A stretch of DNA of 64,000 nucleotides from Mongoliimonas terrestris (GCF_001927285.1 NZ_MSIG01000002.1:310001-374000), one strand, 5' to 3'; numbered from the stretch's first letter, positions 26,303 through 35,706 are shown. A program made the numbers and translations. The notes: generated by a model not told the origin, from the sequence alone.

Positions 26303-29200
26303 ATGCCCAACAAGATGCTTATCGATGCCACCCACCCGGAGGAAACACGGGTAGTCGTGGTCCGTGGCAGCCGGGTCGAGGAATTCGACTTCGAGTCCGC
26401 CACCAAGAAGCAACTGAGAGGTAATATCTATCTGGCCAAGGTCACCCGCGTGGAGCCGTCGCTCCAGGCGGCCTTCGTGGAGTATGGCGGCAACCGCCAT
26501 GGCTTCCTGGCCTTCTCGGAAATCCACCCCGACTACTACCAGATCCCCGTCGCCGACCGGCAGGCGCTGATCGAGGCGGAGGAGCGCGAGGAGCGCGAGG
26601 AGGCCGAGCGGCGCTCCCGGTCGCGGCGCGAGCGGGCTCCGGCCCGGGCCATGGCCGAGGCGAGCGAGCCCGGCGCCAGCGTCAGCGAGGCGTCCGAGGA
26701 AGGTAGCGACAACGTCGGCTACAATGGCGGCTACACCGGCGACGAAGGTGGCGACAACGGCCGTTACAATGGCGGCTACAACGGCGACAGTAGCGGCGAT
26801 CATGGCGACGATTTCCACGGCGCCGACGCGCCGCGCTCCGGCGCCGCCACCTCCGAGGACGACGAGGACCACGTGGAGTCCGTCGGCGCCGAGGATGCCC
26901 TGGAGGAGGTGCCCGAGCGGCGTAAGCCCCGGATGCGCCAGTATAAAATCCAGGAGGTGATCAAGCGCCGCCAGGTCCTGCTCGTCCAGGTCGTCAAGGA
27001 GGAGCGCGGCACCAAGGGCGCGGCGCTCACCACCTACCTGTCGCTCGCCGGCCGCTATTCCGTGTTGATGCCCAATTCCGGCCGTGGCGGCGGCATCAGC
27101 CGCAAGATCACCAACGTCACCGACCGCAAGCGCCTCAAGGAGATCGCCTACGATCTCGAGGTTCCGGAAGGAATGGGCGTCATTCTGCGTACCGCCGGCG
27201 CGTCGAGGACCAAGGCGGAGATCAAGCGCGACTTCGAATACCTGCTTCGTCTTTGGGAGAACGTGCGAGAACTGACGCTGCGGTCCGCCGCGCCGACCCT
27301 CGTCTACGAGGAGGGCTCGCTGGTCAAGCGGTCCATCCGCGACCTCTATAACAAGGACATCGACGAGGTTCTCGTTTCCGGCGAAGAAAGCTATCGGGAA
27401 GCGAAAGACTTCATGCGCATGCTCATGCCGAGCCATGCCAAGAACGTCCAGCCCTACCGTGATCTGGTGCCGATCTTCGCGCGCTTCGGCGTCGAACCGC
27501 AGCTCGATGCCATGTTCTCGCCGCAGGTGACCTTGCGGTCTGGCGGCTACATCGTCATCAACCAGACCGAAGCCTTGGTTTCCATCGACGTGAACTCGGG
27601 TCGCTCGACCCGCGAGCACAACATCGAGGACACTGCGCTCGCCACCAACATGGAAGCCGCCGAGGAGGTCGCCCGCCAGCTCCGCCTCCGCGACCTCGCC
27701 GGCCTGATCGTCATCGACTTCATCGATATGGAGGAGTCGAAGAACAACAAGTCGGTCGAGCGCAAGCTCAAGGAATGCCTGAAGAACGACCGCGCCCGCA
27801 TCCAGGTCGGCCGGATCTCGCACTTCGGCCTGATGGAGATGAGCCGCCAGCGCATCCGCACCGGCGTCCTGGAAGGCTCCACCGAGGTGTGCCCGCACTG
27901 CCTCGGCGCGGGCATCGTCCGGTCGACGGAATCCGTTGCGCTTCATGTGCTTAGGGCGCTCGAGGACCAGCTCCTGAAGGGCGTCACCCACCACCTGACG
28001 GTCCGCACCCGGACCGCCGTGGCGCTCTACATCCTCAACCAGAAGCGCCGCCACCTCGCCGACCTGGAGGCCCGCTTCGGCCTCAACGTCAGCATCGCGG
28101 CGGACGAGCACCTGGGCAACCAGCACTTCGCGCTCGAGCGCGGCGAGATCATCCTCAACCCGCTGCCGCCCCCGCCGCCGACCACCCTCACCCCGGAAAG
28201 CGTCCAGCCCTACGACGACGAGGACCTCGACATCGTCGAGGAAACCGACGACGAGGCCGAGGAGGAGACCGTGGAGGCCCGCGAGGAGCGTCCGCGCGCC
28301 GACCGCGGCGCCGAGCGGACCGAGGACGACCAGGGCGGCCGCCGCAAGCGCCGCCGCCGGCGCCGCCGGCGTCCCGGCGGTCCCGAAGGCACCGGCGATG
28401 ACGCCGTCGCCGCCCGCGCCGATGGCGAGTCCGACGAGGACGAGGGCGACGAGGAGCAGGAAATCGGCGCCGCCGAGGACACCGAGGCGGCCGTCACCAC
28501 GGCCGAGGGCGAGACCGCCGAGGGCGGCGACGACGCCGCGGGCGACGGCAAGCGTCGGTCGCGCCGACGGGGCCGCCGCGGTGGTCGCCGCCGGAACGGC
28601 ACGGGCGCCGAGGGCGAGGCCGCCGATGGCGTCATGAGCGCCGCCGAGGGCGAGGCCATCCTGACCGAAACCGTCGACGCTGCGCTCGGCGAGGACGACC
28701 GGACTGAGCCCACCGCCGCCGAAAGCGGGTACGGGAGCCCCGAAACCGGCCATTCTGCGCCGGAAGGCGGCTATGCGGCCGCCGCCGGTGGCGAGGACAG
28801 CGGAACCGACCTCCACGCCATCCTGCCGTCCGCGGCGGAAGTGCTGGAGAGCGCGTCCGAGGACGCGGACGACGAGACGTCCGAAGAACCGGCCTATCAG
28901 GCGGCCGACGAAGCGCCGGCCGAGCGGTCGGAGCCGCTGTCGGTTGCCGAGCGGATGTCGCAGGTGCCGGCCGCCTCTCCGGTCGAGGAGGCGGTCGAAG
29001 CGGTTTCCGACCAGGACGCGGACGGCGACATGCCGGTGACGGAGACCGACTCAAGCCCCAACGGCACCAACGGCCACGAACCGGTGGAGCCCGCCGCCGC
29101 GGCGGAACCCGCCCCGGCTCCTGTCCGTCGTCCCATGCCCGAGCCGGAGGACGACCGTCCGAAGCGCTCCGGCTGGTGGCAGCGCCGCAGCTTCTTCTGA
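26303..29200 (+). CDS. rne: ribonuclease E with interrupted S1 domain
   Basis: 965 aa from the ATG at 26303 (MPNKMLIDATHPEETRVVVV). The S1 RNA-binding domain is split by a low-complexity insert at about residues 93-211, with charged E/R blocks and a Gly/Tyr/Asn/Asp repeat (GYNGGY units, about 138-164). The catalytic core includes SIDVNSGRST and VIDFIDME (metal-binding Asp residues), and the Zn-link is CPHC (C530, C533). The C-terminal part is disordered, with an Arg tract (RRKRRRRRRRR) for RNA or partner binding, and ends SGWWQRRSFF. It initiates mRNA decay and RNA processing as degradosome scaffold. An intrinsic terminator follows. Confidence 0.95.
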   Translation: MPNKMLIDATHPEETRVVVVRGSRVEEFDFESATKKQLRGNIYLAKVTRVEPSLQAAFVEYGGNRHGFLAFSEIHPDYYQIPVADRQALIEAEEREEREEAERRSRSRRERAPARAMAEASEPGASVSEASEEGSDNVGYNGGYTGDEGGDNGRYNGGYNGDSSGDHGDDFHGADAPRSGAATSEDDEDHVESVGAEDALEEVPERRKPRMRQYKIQEVIKRRQVLLVQVVKEERGTKGAALTTYLSLAGRYSVLMPNSGRGGGISRKITNVTDRKRLKEIAYDLEVPEGMGVILRTAGASRTKAEIKRDFEYLLRLWENVRELTLRSAAPTLVYEEGSLVKRSIRDLYNKDIDEVLVSGEESYREAKDFMRMLMPSHAKNVQPYRDLVPIFARFGVEPQLDAMFSPQVTLRSGGYIVINQTEALVSIDVNSGRSTREHNIEDTALATNMEAAEEVARQLRLRDLAGLIVIDFIDMEESKNNKSVERKLKECLKNDRARIQVGRISHFGLMEMSRQRIRTGVLEGSTEVCPHCLGAGIVRSTESVALHVLRALEDQLLKGVTHHLTVRTRTAVALYILNQKRRHLADLEARFGLNVSIAADEHLGNQHFALERGEIILNPLPPPPPTTLTPESVQPYDDEDLDIVEETDDEAEEETVEAREERPRADRGAERTEDDQGGRRKRRRRRRRRPGGPEGTGDDAVAARADGESDEDEGDEEQEIGAAEDTEAAVTTAEGETAEGGDDAAGDGKRRSRRRGRRGGRRRNGTGAEGEAADGVMSAAEGEAILTETVDAALGEDDRTEPTAAESGYGSPETGHSAPEGGYAAAAGGEDSGTDLHAILPSAAEVLESASEDADDETSEEPAYQAADEAPAERSEPLSVAERMSQVPAASPVEEAVEAVSDQDADGDMPVTETDSSPNGTNGHEPVEPAAAAEPAPAPVRRPMPEPEDDRPKRSGWWQRRSFF

Positions 29201-29241
29201 CCCTGTGGGCGGCGAACACGCCGCCCGCGACAAACCAACAC

Positions 29242-29284
29242 CGAAGGCCGGCGGGGCTCCAGGGCTCCGCCGGCCTTCGTTTTT
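29242..29284 (+). terminator. intrinsic terminator of rne
   Basis: CGAAGGCCGGCGG and CCGCCGGCCTTCG form a near-perfect long stem around GGCTCCAGGGCT, followed at once by TTTTT. It is the strongest rho-independent terminator in the window. Confidence 0.92.
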
Positions 29285-29484
29285 CGGCCGAACGGCTCCC
29301 ACCGTGCACCGCTCTCCGCCTTCGCACGGCGAGTCCGAAAACTGATAGAGCAATTTGAATACGATGCCTTTTCCCCGGCTGCTCATTCGCTTTGCGAGGA
29401 GCAACCATCCGGCCCATTTCTCCGGCGATGGGACCGGTCCGCCCCCGCTGGCAAACGCCTGATCCCGAAGGCCGCCTCACTTCC

Positions 29485-29602
29485 CTAGAGCGCTTTCCGA
29501 CCTGACGGAATCGTCAGGTCGAGAAGAAATCGCTCCAGATTCGATTTGCTGGAGCATTCTCTCATCGATCAAGTCATGCAACTTGATCGGAGAATGCTCT
29601 AG
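29485..29602. repeat. composite palindromic element bounded by CTAGAGC / GCTCTAG
   Basis: 118 bp with inverted ends CTAGAGC (29485-29491) and GCTCTAG (29596-29602). Inside are two hairpins: CGACCTGACG / CGTCAGGTCG (29498-29521), and GAGCATTCTC with CGATCAAGT pairing with ACTTGATCG and GAGAATGCTC (29552-29599). Similar CGATCAAGT / ACTTGATCG palindromes are, from memory, dispersed in Rhizobiales genomes. The right end provides the TAG stop of the aminotransferase gene. The rest of the gap back to the rne terminator (29285-29484) shows no gene. Confidence 0.85.
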
Positions 29603-30747
29603 CGCAGCCAGCGCTCCAGGCGGTCGCAGGCCTCCACCATCGCGTCCGTCCGGCCGGCGAAGGAGAAGCGGATGTAGGCGTGGCCCCGGTCCGTGTCGAA
29701 GTCCGGCCCCGGCGTGGCCGCAACGCCCGCCTCGGTCAGCATGCGACGGGCGAAGTCCACGCTGTCGTTGGAGAAACGGCGCACGCTGGCGTAAAAGTAA
29801 AAGGCACCGTCCACCGGCAGGTGGTCGTCGAAGCCGAATGCCGGCAGGCGTTCCAGCAGCAAGGCCCGATTGGCCGCATAGACCGCCTTCACGGCCTCCA
29901 GTTCCTCGCCCGCCTCGAAGGCGGCGAGCGCGGCGTGCTGGGCAATCTCGGACGGGGAGATGAAGAGGTTCTGGGCGATCCGCTCCACCGGCCGCACGAG
30001 CGTCTCCGGCAGCACCATCCAGCCGATCCGCCAGCCGGTCATGCAGTAGTATTTGGAGAAGGAATTCACCACCACCACGTCGTCGCCGTGCGCGAGCGCC
30101 GTGGTCTCGCCGCCGGCATAGACGAGCCCGTGGTAGATCTCGTCCATGACGAGACTGATCCGCCGCTCCCGGCAGGCGACCATCAGGGCCTCCACGCCCT
30201 CGGCCGTCATCATGGTGCCGGACGGGTTGGCCGGCGAGGCGACGATCAGCCCCTTCAAGGGCCCGCCAGCCGCCGCCGCGTCGAGAAGGGCCGGCGTCAC
30301 CTGCCAGCGATCCTCGGCCGTGGTCGGGATCTCGACGACCTCCAGGCCGAGAGCGAGCAGGATGTTGCGGTAGGCAGGATAGCCCGGCGTCGGCAGGCCG
30401 ACCCGATCACCCACGTCGAAGAGCGCCAGGAAGGCGAGGTTGAAGGCACCGCTGGAGCCCTGCGTCACCGCCACCCGGTCCGCCGGCACCGCGATGCCGT
30501 AGCGGTCCTGGTAGTGGCGGGCGATGCGCGCCCGGAGCGCCGGCAGACCCAGCGCCTCCGTGTAGCCGACCCGGCCGCGCGCGAGCGCCGTCTCGGCCGC
30601 GAGGCGGACGGCGGCCGGCACCGGCGCGCCCGGCTCCCCCACCTCCATGTGGATGATGGATCGGCCCTCGCGCTCCAGCCGGTTCGCGGCCGACATGACG
30701 TCCATGGCGAGGAAGGGCGCGACATTGCTGCGGCGGGACGGTTGCAT
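29599..30747 (-). CDS. PLP-dependent aminotransferase, class I/II
   Basis: 382 aa. PLP-site motifs of fold type I are clear: TQGSSGAFNLAF, the N of ASPANPSG, the D of VMDEIYHG, and the Schiff-base Lys K232 in NSFSKYYCMTGWRIG, then a C-terminal YIRFSFAG Arg for substrate carboxylate. It probably transfers amino groups between an amino acid and 2-oxoglutarate in the cytoplasm; specificity (aspartate, alanine or aromatic) cannot be fixed. The start at 30747 has a strong AAGGAGG. The TAG stop lies in the end of a palindromic element, so the C-terminus may have been altered when that element arrived. Confidence 0.9.
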   Translation of the reverse strand: MQPSRRSNVAPFLAMDVMSAANRLEREGRSIIHMEVGEPGAPVPAAVRLAAETALARGRVGYTEALGLPALRARIARHYQDRYGIAVPADRVAVTQGSSGAFNLAFLALFDVGDRVGLPTPGYPAYRNILLALGLEVVEIPTTAEDRWQVTPALLDAAAAGGPLKGLIVASPANPSGTMMTAEGVEALMVACRERRISLVMDEIYHGLVYAGGETTALAHGDDVVVVNSFSKYYCMTGWRIGWMVLPETLVRPVERIAQNLFISPSEIAQHAALAAFEAGEELEAVKAVYAANRALLLERLPAFGFDDHLPVDGAFYFYASVRRFSNDSVDFARRMLTEAGVAATPGPDFDTDRGHAYIRFSFAGRTDAMVEACDRLERWLR

Positions 30748-30880
30748 CAGGCCTCCTTGGCGGCGCGTCCGGCCGAAAAGGCACCGGACCGCCGGTCGAA
30801 ACTTCGCCGAATTCGCGCTCCATCAGCCGGGAGCCGTTCCGTTTGACCCGATCCCGGCCGGGACCTACCTTCTGGCGTTC

Positions 30881-30899
30881 GGATCGAACGGTTCGATCC
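30881..30899. promoter_or_regulatory. 19-bp palindrome in a divergent promoter region
   Basis: GGATCGAAC-G-GTTCGATCC is a perfect 9-bp inverted repeat with a one-base centre, between the divergent aminotransferase and M48 protease genes. Size and symmetry suit an operator for a dimeric regulator. The regulator is unknown. Confidence 0.4.
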
Positions 30900-30985
30900 T
30901 CGCTATCAGGTGGGGACGAGGCTGACCAGACCCGCGGACCCGGCCCTTCGACCGGGGCGGGCCGGCGGTACCGGGTGGAGAGATC

Positions 30986-32362
30986 ATGAGACGCATGCGC
31001 CTGACATCCCTCGCCGTGATCGCCGCGACCGCCGGCGCCATGGTGCTGACCTCCCTGGCGCCCGCCTTCGCGCAAGGGCGACGGGTGTCGCTGATCCGGG
31101 ACGCGGAAGCGGAGGCGCTGATCGCCGACTACGCCCGCCCGATCCTCAAGGCCGCCGGGCTCGGCGGGGCGACGGTGGAGATCAAGATCGTCAACGACCC
31201 GTCGTTCAACGCCTTCGTGGCCGACAGCCGGCATATCTTCATCAACGCCGGCACTCTGATGCAGTCGGAGACGCCGAACGAGTTGATCGGCGTCATCGCC
31301 CACGAGACCGGGCATCTCGCCGGCAACCACCTGGCGCGGTTGCGCGAAGCGATCCGCAAGGCACAGATCCTGTCGGCGATCGGCATGATCGGCGGCGCGG
31401 CGGCGGCCGTCGGCGGCAGCAGTTCGGGCGTGCCGGGCGCCGGCCGGGCCGGTGCCGCGGCGGCGGTGGGCGGCGCGCAGATGGGCCAGCGCAGCCTCCT
31501 CGCCTATCAGCGCACGGAGGAGAGCGCCGCCGACCGGGCCGCCCTCACCTACCTGGAGAAGACCGGCCAATCGGCCCGGGGCATGCTCGACGTGTTCGAG
31601 CGGCTGGCCGATCAGCAGCTCTTCTCGGCCATGTTCAGCGATCCTTATGCGCTGAGCCACCCGCTCGCCGCCGAGCGGCTGTCGCAGGTGCGCACGGTCG
31701 CCGAGCAGAGCCGCCACTTCGGCAAGGCGGACGACCCGTCGCTTGTGGCGCGGCACGCACTCGTCAGGGCGAAGTTCGTCGCCTTCACCGGGGACGCCAA
31801 CAAGACCGCCCGCGCCTACCCGCCGAACGACACCTCGCTTGCCGCCCAGTATGCCCGCGCGGTGGTGGCCTGGCGCTACGGGGATCCTCGCTCCGCGGTC
31901 CGGGCGGTGGACGCCCTCATCGAGCAGGTGCCGTCCAACGCTTTCTTCCAGGAGCTGAAGGGCCAGATTCTTCTGGAAAGCGGGCAGCCCCGGCAGGCCA
32001 TCGAGCCGCTCCGCCGCGCGGTGAAGCTTGCCCCGAAGGCCGGCCTGATCCGGGTCATGCTGGGGCATGCGCTGGTGGCGAGCGGCGAGGACGGCGTGCT
32101 GAAGGAGGCGATCGAGCACCTGACCAAGGGGCTCGGCGACGACCCGGACAACGGCATCGGCTACCGGCAGCTGGCCATCGCCCATGCGCGCACCGGCAAC
32201 ATCGCCCTTGCGGATCTCGCCACCGCGCAAGGCGCGTTCGCCGGCGGCGACATCAAGGCCGCCAAGCAGTATGCCCAGAGGGCTCAAGCGAAGTTGAAGC
32301 GCGGCAGCCCGGCGTGGCTTCGCGCGGACGACATCGTCACGTACAATCCGCCCCGCTCGTGA
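30986..32362 (+). CDS. periplasmic M48-family metalloprotease with C-terminal TPR (BepA/YfgC-like)
   Basis: 458 aa. A signal peptide ends near APAFAQ (about residue 30). The zinc motif HExxH is HETGH (H106, E107, H110), with the third ligand Glu in the ESAADRAA segment. Gly-rich low complexity follows the motif. The C-terminal half contains TPR-like helices (ALIEQVPSNAFFQELKGQIL, EPLRRAVKLAPKAG). This order matches BepA-type proteases that assist outer-membrane protein assembly. The start at 30986 has GGAGAG upstream. It is followed by a DsbA-family gene, suggesting a periplasmic protein-quality operon. Confidence 0.9.
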   Translation: MRRMRLTSLAVIAATAGAMVLTSLAPAFAQGRRVSLIRDAEAEALIADYARPILKAAGLGGATVEIKIVNDPSFNAFVADSRHIFINAGTLMQSETPNELIGVIAHETGHLAGNHLARLREAIRKAQILSAIGMIGGAAAAVGGSSSGVPGAGRAGAAAAVGGAQMGQRSLLAYQRTEESAADRAALTYLEKTGQSARGMLDVFERLADQQLFSAMFSDPYALSHPLAAERLSQVRTVAEQSRHFGKADDPSLVARHALVRAKFVAFTGDANKTARAYPPNDTSLAAQYARAVVAWRYGDPRSAVRAVDALIEQVPSNAFFQELKGQILLESGQPRQAIEPLRRAVKLAPKAGLIRVMLGHALVASGEDGVLKEAIEHLTKGLGDDPDNGIGYRQLAIAHARTGNIALADLATAQGAFAGGDIKAAKQYAQRAQAKLKRGSPAWLRADDIVTYNPPRS

Positions 32363-32394
32363 TTTGCTGCCGCACCGGAGTGTTCCCCTTGTCG

Positions 32395-33150
32395 ATGTTT
32401 CGCCTCCTGCCGTCGCTCGCCGTCGCCGGCTTTCTGATGACCGCGGCGCCTGCCCCCGCGGCCGAGCCGATGACCGCCGAAGAGAAGGCCGCGATCGAGA
32501 CCATCGTGCGGGACTATCTCCTCGCCAATCCGGAGGTCATCCAGGAGGCGCTGGTCTCGCTGGAGCAGAAGCGCCAGCAGGCCGAGCAGGAGGCGCGCAC
32601 CGCCGCCGTCTCGTCCATGGAGGACCTGATCTACAATTCGTCGCGGCAGGTGGTGCTCGGCGATCCGAACGCACCGATCGCGCTTGTGGAGTTCTTCGAC
32701 TACAACTGCGGCTACTGCAAGCGCGCCCTCGACGACACCCTCGCCCTTCTGGACGAGAAGGATGTGAAGATCATCCTGAAGGAATTCCCCATCCTGGGAC
32801 CCGGCTCGGTGGAGGCCGCGCGCGTGGCGGTGGCGGTGAACCTCGCCGCGCCCGACCGTTACCTCGACTTCCACAAGGCGCTCCTCACCGGGCGCGGGCA
32901 GGCGGACGAGAAGCGCGCCTTCACGGTGATCGAGGAACTCGGCATGGACGCCGACGCCATTCGCGCCAAGATGGGCGATCCGGAGGTGGCCAACACCCTG
33001 GAGGAGGTCTACACGGTCGCCAACCGCCTCGGCCTTTCCGGAACGCCGACCTATGTGATCGGCAACGAGGTGGTGTTCGGCGCGGTGGGCGTCGACGACC
33101 TGAAGACCAAGATCATCGCCATGCGCGAGTGCGGCAAGGCCGTCTGCTGA
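32395..33150 (+). CDS. DsbA-family thiol-disulfide oxidoreductase (ScsC/Com1-like)
   Basis: 251 aa. The signal peptide is residues 1-23 (ending APAAEP). A helical N-terminal extension (about 28-75) precedes the thioredoxin fold. The active site is CGYC (C105, C108) with the cis-Pro loop GTPTYV. The helical N-terminal extension is typical of ScsC/Com1-like, often oligomeric, thiol isomerases. Two further Cys lie in the last six residues. The start is the ATG at 32395, but the TTG at 32389 is better spaced from the GGAG at 32377. It lies 32 bp after the M48 protease gene. Confidence 0.88.
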   Translation: MFRLLPSLAVAGFLMTAAPAPAAEPMTAEEKAAIETIVRDYLLANPEVIQEALVSLEQKRQQAEQEARTAAVSSMEDLIYNSSRQVVLGDPNAPIALVEFFDYNCGYCKRALDDTLALLDEKDVKIILKEFPILGPGSVEAARVAVAVNLAAPDRYLDFHKALLTGRGQADEKRAFTVIEELGMDADAIRAKMGDPEVANTLEEVYTVANRLGLSGTPTYVIGNEVVFGAVGVDDLKTKIIAMRECGKAVC

Positions 33151-33319
33151 CCGCCCGGGCGGGGCATGACCGGTCGCGCAGGTCGGCCCCCGTGCGACAC
33201 TGGTGCGACAACACGGCTGCCATGCCCTTTTTTTCCCAGGGCCGAATGCCTATAAGGGGGCGGAACGTGCCGGGGCATCCCTTTCGGCGCGATTCCAGTA
33301 CGGCTTGTCGGAATCCCCC

Positions 33320-33760
33320 TTGGCACGCGACGTCCTCGTCCTCAACGGACCCAATCTCAACCTGCTCGGTACCCGCGAGCCCGGCGTCTATGGCGCCGCG
33401 ACTCTGGCCGACGTTGAGCTGGCGTGCCGGGAGAAGGCCGGGAGCCTCGGCCTTGCCATGGAGTTCCGCCAGTCCAATCACGAGGGTGACCTCGTGGACT
33501 GGATCCACGAGGCCGGGCGCCGTAAGGCCGGCGTCGTGATCAATCCGGGCGCCTACACCCACACGTCCATCGCGCTCCATGACGCGATCAAGGGCACCGG
33601 CGTTCCGCTTATCGAAGTCCACCTGTCCAACGTCCATGCGCGGGAAAGCTTCCGGCACCACTCCTTCGTCTCGCCTGTGGCGAGCGGGGTGATCGTCGGC
33701 CTCGGCCCCAGAGGCTACCTGCTCGCGCTCGACGCCATCGCCGCGATCCTCGCCGACTGA
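33320..33760 (+). CDS. aroQ: 3-dehydroquinate dehydratase, type II
   Basis: 146 aa if it starts at the TTG at 33320, which matches the family length and the usual start just before VLNGPNLNLLG. Type II motifs are all present: NGPNLNLLGTREPGVYG, QSNHEGDLVDWIHEA, NPGAYTHTSIALHDAI and EVHLSNVHARESFRHHS. It catalyses 3-dehydroquinate to 3-dehydroshikimate in the shikimate pathway, as a dodecamer. A longer frame runs upstream to 33203 but the extra residues are not family-like. It sits 25 bp before accB, a common alphaproteobacterial arrangement. Confidence 0.93.
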   Translation: MARDVLVLNGPNLNLLGTREPGVYGAATLADVELACREKAGSLGLAMEFRQSNHEGDLVDWIHEAGRRKAGVVINPGAYTHTSIALHDAIKGTGVPLIEVHLSNVHARESFRHHSFVSPVASGVIVGLGPRGYLLALDAIAAILAD

Positions 33761-33785
33761 TCCCGGCCGGAGTCCTGACTGTCCC

Positions 33786-34247
33786 ATGGTTACGAAATCC
33801 ATCGACTACGACCTGATCCGCAAGCTCGCCGCCATCCTGGACGAGACCGACCTGACCGAGATCGAGGTCGAGCAGGACAAGCTGCGTGTCCGCGTCGCCC
33901 GCGCCCCCGCCGTGCAGTCCTACGCGCCAGCAAGTTCGGCGCCTGCCCCGGCGGTCGCCACCGTGGCGGTTCCGCTGCCGGCCGGCGGCGGCATTCCCGA
34001 CCCGGCGACCCATCCGGGCGCCGTGACCTCCCCCATGGTGGGCACCTGCTATCTCGCGGCCGAACCGGGGGCCCGGTCCTTCGTGGAGGTCGGCGACGTG
34101 GTCCGGCAGGGCCAGACCGTCCTGATCGTCGAGGCGATGAAGCACATGAACCAGATCGCCGCGCCGCGGGCCGGCAAGGTCACCGCCATCTTCGTCGACA
34201 ACGGCCAGCCAGTGGAATTTGGCGAACCCCTCCTCATCATCGAATGA
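33786..34247 (+). CDS. accB: acetyl-CoA carboxylase biotin carboxyl carrier protein
   Basis: 153 aa. An N-terminal helical part is followed by a Pro/Ala-rich flexible linker (about 42-70) and a C-terminal biotinyl domain. Biotin attaches at K119 in EAMKHMN. It carries the carboxyl group between biotin carboxylase and carboxyltransferase in the first step of fatty acid synthesis. The stop overlaps a possible accC start as ATGA. A biotin ligase gene that would modify it lies at 62553-63347. Confidence 0.96.
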   Translation: MVTKSIDYDLIRKLAAILDETDLTEIEVEQDKLRVRVARAPAVQSYAPASSAPAPAVATVAVPLPAGGGIPDPATHPGAVTSPMVGTCYLAAEPGARSFVEVGDVVRQGQTVLIVEAMKHMNQIAAPRAGKVTAIFVDNGQPVEFGEPLLIIE

Positions 34248-34261
34248 GCGTGCGGCGCCCG

Positions 34262-35614
34262 ATGTTCAACAAGATCCTCATCGCCAACCGTGGCGAGATC
34301 GCGCTCCGGGTGCTCCGCGCCTGCAAGGAGCTCGGCATCGAGACGGTCGCGGTCCATTCCACCGCGGACGCCAACGCCATGCACGTGCGTCTTGCCGACG
34401 AGTCCGTGTGCATCGGGCCGCCGCCGGCGCGCGACAGCTATCTCAACATTCCCTCGCTGCTTGCCGCCTGCGAGATCACGGGCGCCGATGCGGTGCACCC
34501 GGGCTACGGCTTCCTCAGCGAAAACGCGCGCTTCGCCGACATCCTGTCCGCGCACAACATCACCTTCATTGGCCCGACCGCGGAACACATCCGCATCATG
34601 GGCGACAAGATCGAGGCGAAGGCGACGGCCAAGCGGCTCGGCATCCCGGTGGTGCCGGGCTCCGACGGGGCCGTCACCACCGATGAGGACGCCCACCGCA
34701 TCGCCGCCGACATCGGCTATCCGGTGCTCGTGAAGGCAGCCGCCGGCGGCGGCGGGCGCGGCATGCGCGTCGCCCTCAACGAGGAGGAGATGTCGATGGC
34801 GCTCTCCTCCGCCCGCTCGGAGGCCAAGAACGCCTTCGGCGACGACAGCGTCTATATCGAGAAGTACCTGCTGAAGCCGCGTCACATCGAGGTGCAGGTG
34901 CTGGGCGACGGCCAGGGCAACGCCATCCACCTCGGCGAGCGCGACTGCTCGCTGCAGCGGCGCCACCAGAAGGTCTGGGAAGAGGCGCTGTCGCCGGCGC
35001 TCAACCAGGAGAGCCGCGACAAGATCGGCAAGATCGTTGCCGACGCCATGGCCGAACTGAACTACGCCGGTGTGGGGACGATCGAATTCCTCTACGAGGA
35101 CGGCGAGTTCTATTTCATCGAGATGAACACCCGCCTGCAGGTGGAGCATCCGGTGACCGAGATGATCACCGGCATCGACCTCGTCAACGAGCAGATCAAG
35201 GTGGCCTCCGGCGCCGCGCTGCAGATCCGCCAGTCGGACGTGACCTTCAACGGCCACGCCATCGAGTGCCGGATCAACGCGGAGAACCCGGCCACCTTCG
35301 CGCCCTCCCCCGGCAAGATCAGCTACTGGCATCCGCCGGGCGGGCTCGGGGTCCGGGTCGATTCGGGCGTCTACCAGGGCTACAACATCCCCCCGCACTA
35401 CGACAGCCTGATCGGCAAGCTGATCGTGCACGGCCGCACCCGGGTCGAATGCATGATGCGGCTGCGCCGCTGCCTGGACGAGTTCGTGGTGGACGGCATC
35501 CAGTCCACCATCCCGCTGTTCCGGCACCTGGTGGACAACCAGGACATCGCCAACGGCATGTACGACATCCACTGGCTGGAGAAGTGGCTGGCGACGGAGC
35601 CGTTCGAAGCTTGA
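34262..35614 (+). CDS. accC: acetyl-CoA carboxylase biotin carboxylase subunit
   Basis: 450 aa from the ATG at 34262 (MFNKILIANRGEIALRVL), the start position conserved in the family; an in-frame ATG at 34244, overlapping the accB stop, would add six residues. ATP-grasp motifs include KAAAGGGGRGMR and the catalytic EMNTRLQVEHPVTEM. It carboxylates the biotin on AccB with ATP and bicarbonate. Sequence and length are entirely typical. In related genomes accC is normally followed closely by aat; here a glycosyltransferase gene intervenes. Confidence 0.96.
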   Translation: MFNKILIANRGEIALRVLRACKELGIETVAVHSTADANAMHVRLADESVCIGPPPARDSYLNIPSLLAACEITGADAVHPGYGFLSENARFADILSAHNITFIGPTAEHIRIMGDKIEAKATAKRLGIPVVPGSDGAVTTDEDAHRIAADIGYPVLVKAAAGGGGRGMRVALNEEEMSMALSSARSEAKNAFGDDSVYIEKYLLKPRHIEVQVLGDGQGNAIHLGERDCSLQRRHQKVWEEALSPALNQESRDKIGKIVADAMAELNYAGVGTIEFLYEDGEFYFIEMNTRLQVEHPVTEMITGIDLVNEQIKVASGAALQIRQSDVTFNGHAIECRINAENPATFAPSPGKISYWHPPGGLGVRVDSGVYQGYNIPPHYDSLIGKLIVHGRTRVECMMRLRRCLDEFVVDGIQSTIPLFRHLVDNQDIANGMYDIHWLEKWLATEPFEA

Positions 35615-35706
35615 GGATCGCGCCGACGGGTGCGATTCTCCCGATCGGTTGACGTTTGGTTCGCACCTCCTGCGGTAGGCTTCCCGCCCTGCCGCAGGAT
35701 CACCCC

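Noticed and set aside
26030..28816. A 928-codon minus-strand open frame opposite rne
   Set aside because: Antisense shadow of RNase E codon use; no ribosome site or domain.
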